This document shows positions 14,305 to 14,767 of a DNA stretch of 14,767 bases, piece by piece. This DNA comes from an uncultured Eubacteriales bacterium (GTDB taxonomy: Bacteria > Bacillota > Clostridia > Christensenellales > QAND01). Every line of letters begins with the position of its first letter. The first letter of the stretch is position 1. The notes beneath the pieces are model-generated. The model was not told the DNA's origin. It saw only the letters and a program-made list of their open reading frames with translations, and searched no databases. A program made the translations under genes and the position numbers. Location of the stretch: the NCBI GenBank assembly GCA_900546685.1, contig UREB01000021.1, positions 1 to 14,767 on the forward strand, read 5' to 3'.

Positions 14305-14767
14305 TTATTCTTTTACGACCTCCGCCATATCCTGGCGCACATACGCCTTTTGGCCGTTGTAGGTCAGCGCGTACCAGCCGTTCTCCTCACCAAGGTATTC
14401 AAACTTATCGCCCTTATTGGCCATACCCAGGCTTTGAGTTTTGGTGCTAGGGCCGCTGCGGATGTTGACGTTTGTCTTGATGATCAGCACCCATTCCTGC
14501 GCCTCTGCCGGCGGGCCGGTCGGCTCTGAGGGCGGCGTGCCGCCCAGGTCTACCACCGTCACATAGGTTGCCACCACATAGCCCAGCTTGCCATTGTAAT
14601 CGATGGCAATCCATTTGCCATATGAATCCTGCGTCTCCACCTCGTCCAGCACCGTGAAGGTATCCCCGGTGTTTACCTGGCCCAGTTTCTCGCCGGAAAC
14701 ATTCGGCTGTGTCCGCACATTTACACCCGTGCCCTTGATGGTGCCCTTCTTGTTGTATTCGTATGCT
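14305..14767 (-). CDS. SH3-repeat (SH3b) protein, 5'-truncated
   Basis: About 154 C-terminal codons of a protein that continues past the right edge; the frame is open to base 14767, so the GTG at 14718 is an internal valine, not a start. Two bacterial SH3 domains are visible. The first has GTGVNVRTQPNVSGEKLGQV and ends GKLGYVVATYVTVV. The second has TNVNIRSGPSTKTQSLG and ends GQKAYVRQDMAEVV. They are joined by a Pro/Glu-rich linker (GGTPPSEPTGPPAEAQE). The pattern NVRxxPxxxxxxxG is characteristic of SH3_3-type repeats, which bind cell-wall peptides and usually sit on secreted amidases, lipoproteins or toxin-like proteins. Any signal peptide or catalytic domain would be upstream and is not seen, so function beyond probable cell-wall targeting is unknown. 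Confidence 0.85.
   Translation of the reverse strand, partial: AYEYNKKGTIKGTGVNVRTQPNVSGEKLGQVNTGDTFTVLDEVETQDSYGKWIAIDYNGKLGYVVATYVTVVDLGGTPPSEPTGPPAEAQEWVLIIKTNVNIRSGPSTKTQSLGMANKGDKFEYLGEENGWYALTYNGQKAYVRQDMAEVVKE

Noticed and set aside
11348..14450. Long plus-strand open frames opposite the dehydrogenase and the HD-exonuclease-SH3 genes
   Set aside because: They span terminators and several minus-strand genes, and their translations have no recognisable domains. They are shadows of the minus-strand genes.

Overview
This is a window of about 14.8 kb from a Gram-positive, Clostridia-like bacterium, most likely a contig from a metagenome or draft genome. Four things point to Bacillota/Clostridia. 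The ribosome binding sites are strong and close to AGGAGG. The promoters are sigma-A type and several are extended -10. Short intrinsic terminators follow most genes. PurL is the fused single-chain form of about 1250 residues. Base composition looks moderate (mid-50s % GC by eye, not computed). Bases 1-18 are not biological: they match the 3' end of an Illumina TruSeq adapter, so the left edge is a contig end.

Plus strand, 19-4688. The window opens inside pyruvate carboxylase (pycA), which lacks its N-terminal biotin carboxylase half and ends at a clear terminator. A near-consensus promoter follows. Its short leader contains a second intrinsic-terminator hairpin ahead of a MATE efflux transporter. 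The MATE stop codon overlaps the start of a GNAT acetyltransferase, so the two form a translationally coupled pair. A two-way terminator separates this block from the convergent minus-strand genes.

Minus strand, 4740-14767, in transcription order from the right: a 5'-truncated SH3-repeat protein; an HD-domain phosphohydrolase and a DEDDh exonuclease (a likely two-gene operon); a zinc-type dehydrogenase resembling L-sorbose-1-phosphate reductase; glmS; purL; and a cyclase/kynurenine-formamidase-like hydrolase. Apart from the HD-exonuclease pair, each gene appears to be its own unit with a promoter and terminator.

The gene content is mostly housekeeping: anaplerosis (pycA), purine synthesis (purL), amino-sugar and cell-wall precursor synthesis (glmS), and sugar-derivative oxidoreduction. 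I see no mobile element, CRISPR array, rRNA or tRNA, and no convincing new multi-gene system. The most notable structure is regulatory. Three minus-strand genes (HD gene, purL, cyclase) share one compact junction: the upstream gene's terminator T-tract sits exactly where the -35 box should be, followed by 17 bp, then TG-N and a -10 hexamer, then 34-35 nt to the start codon. A perfect-arm palindrome just downstream of the predicted transcription start of the dehydrogenase looks like a repressor operator.
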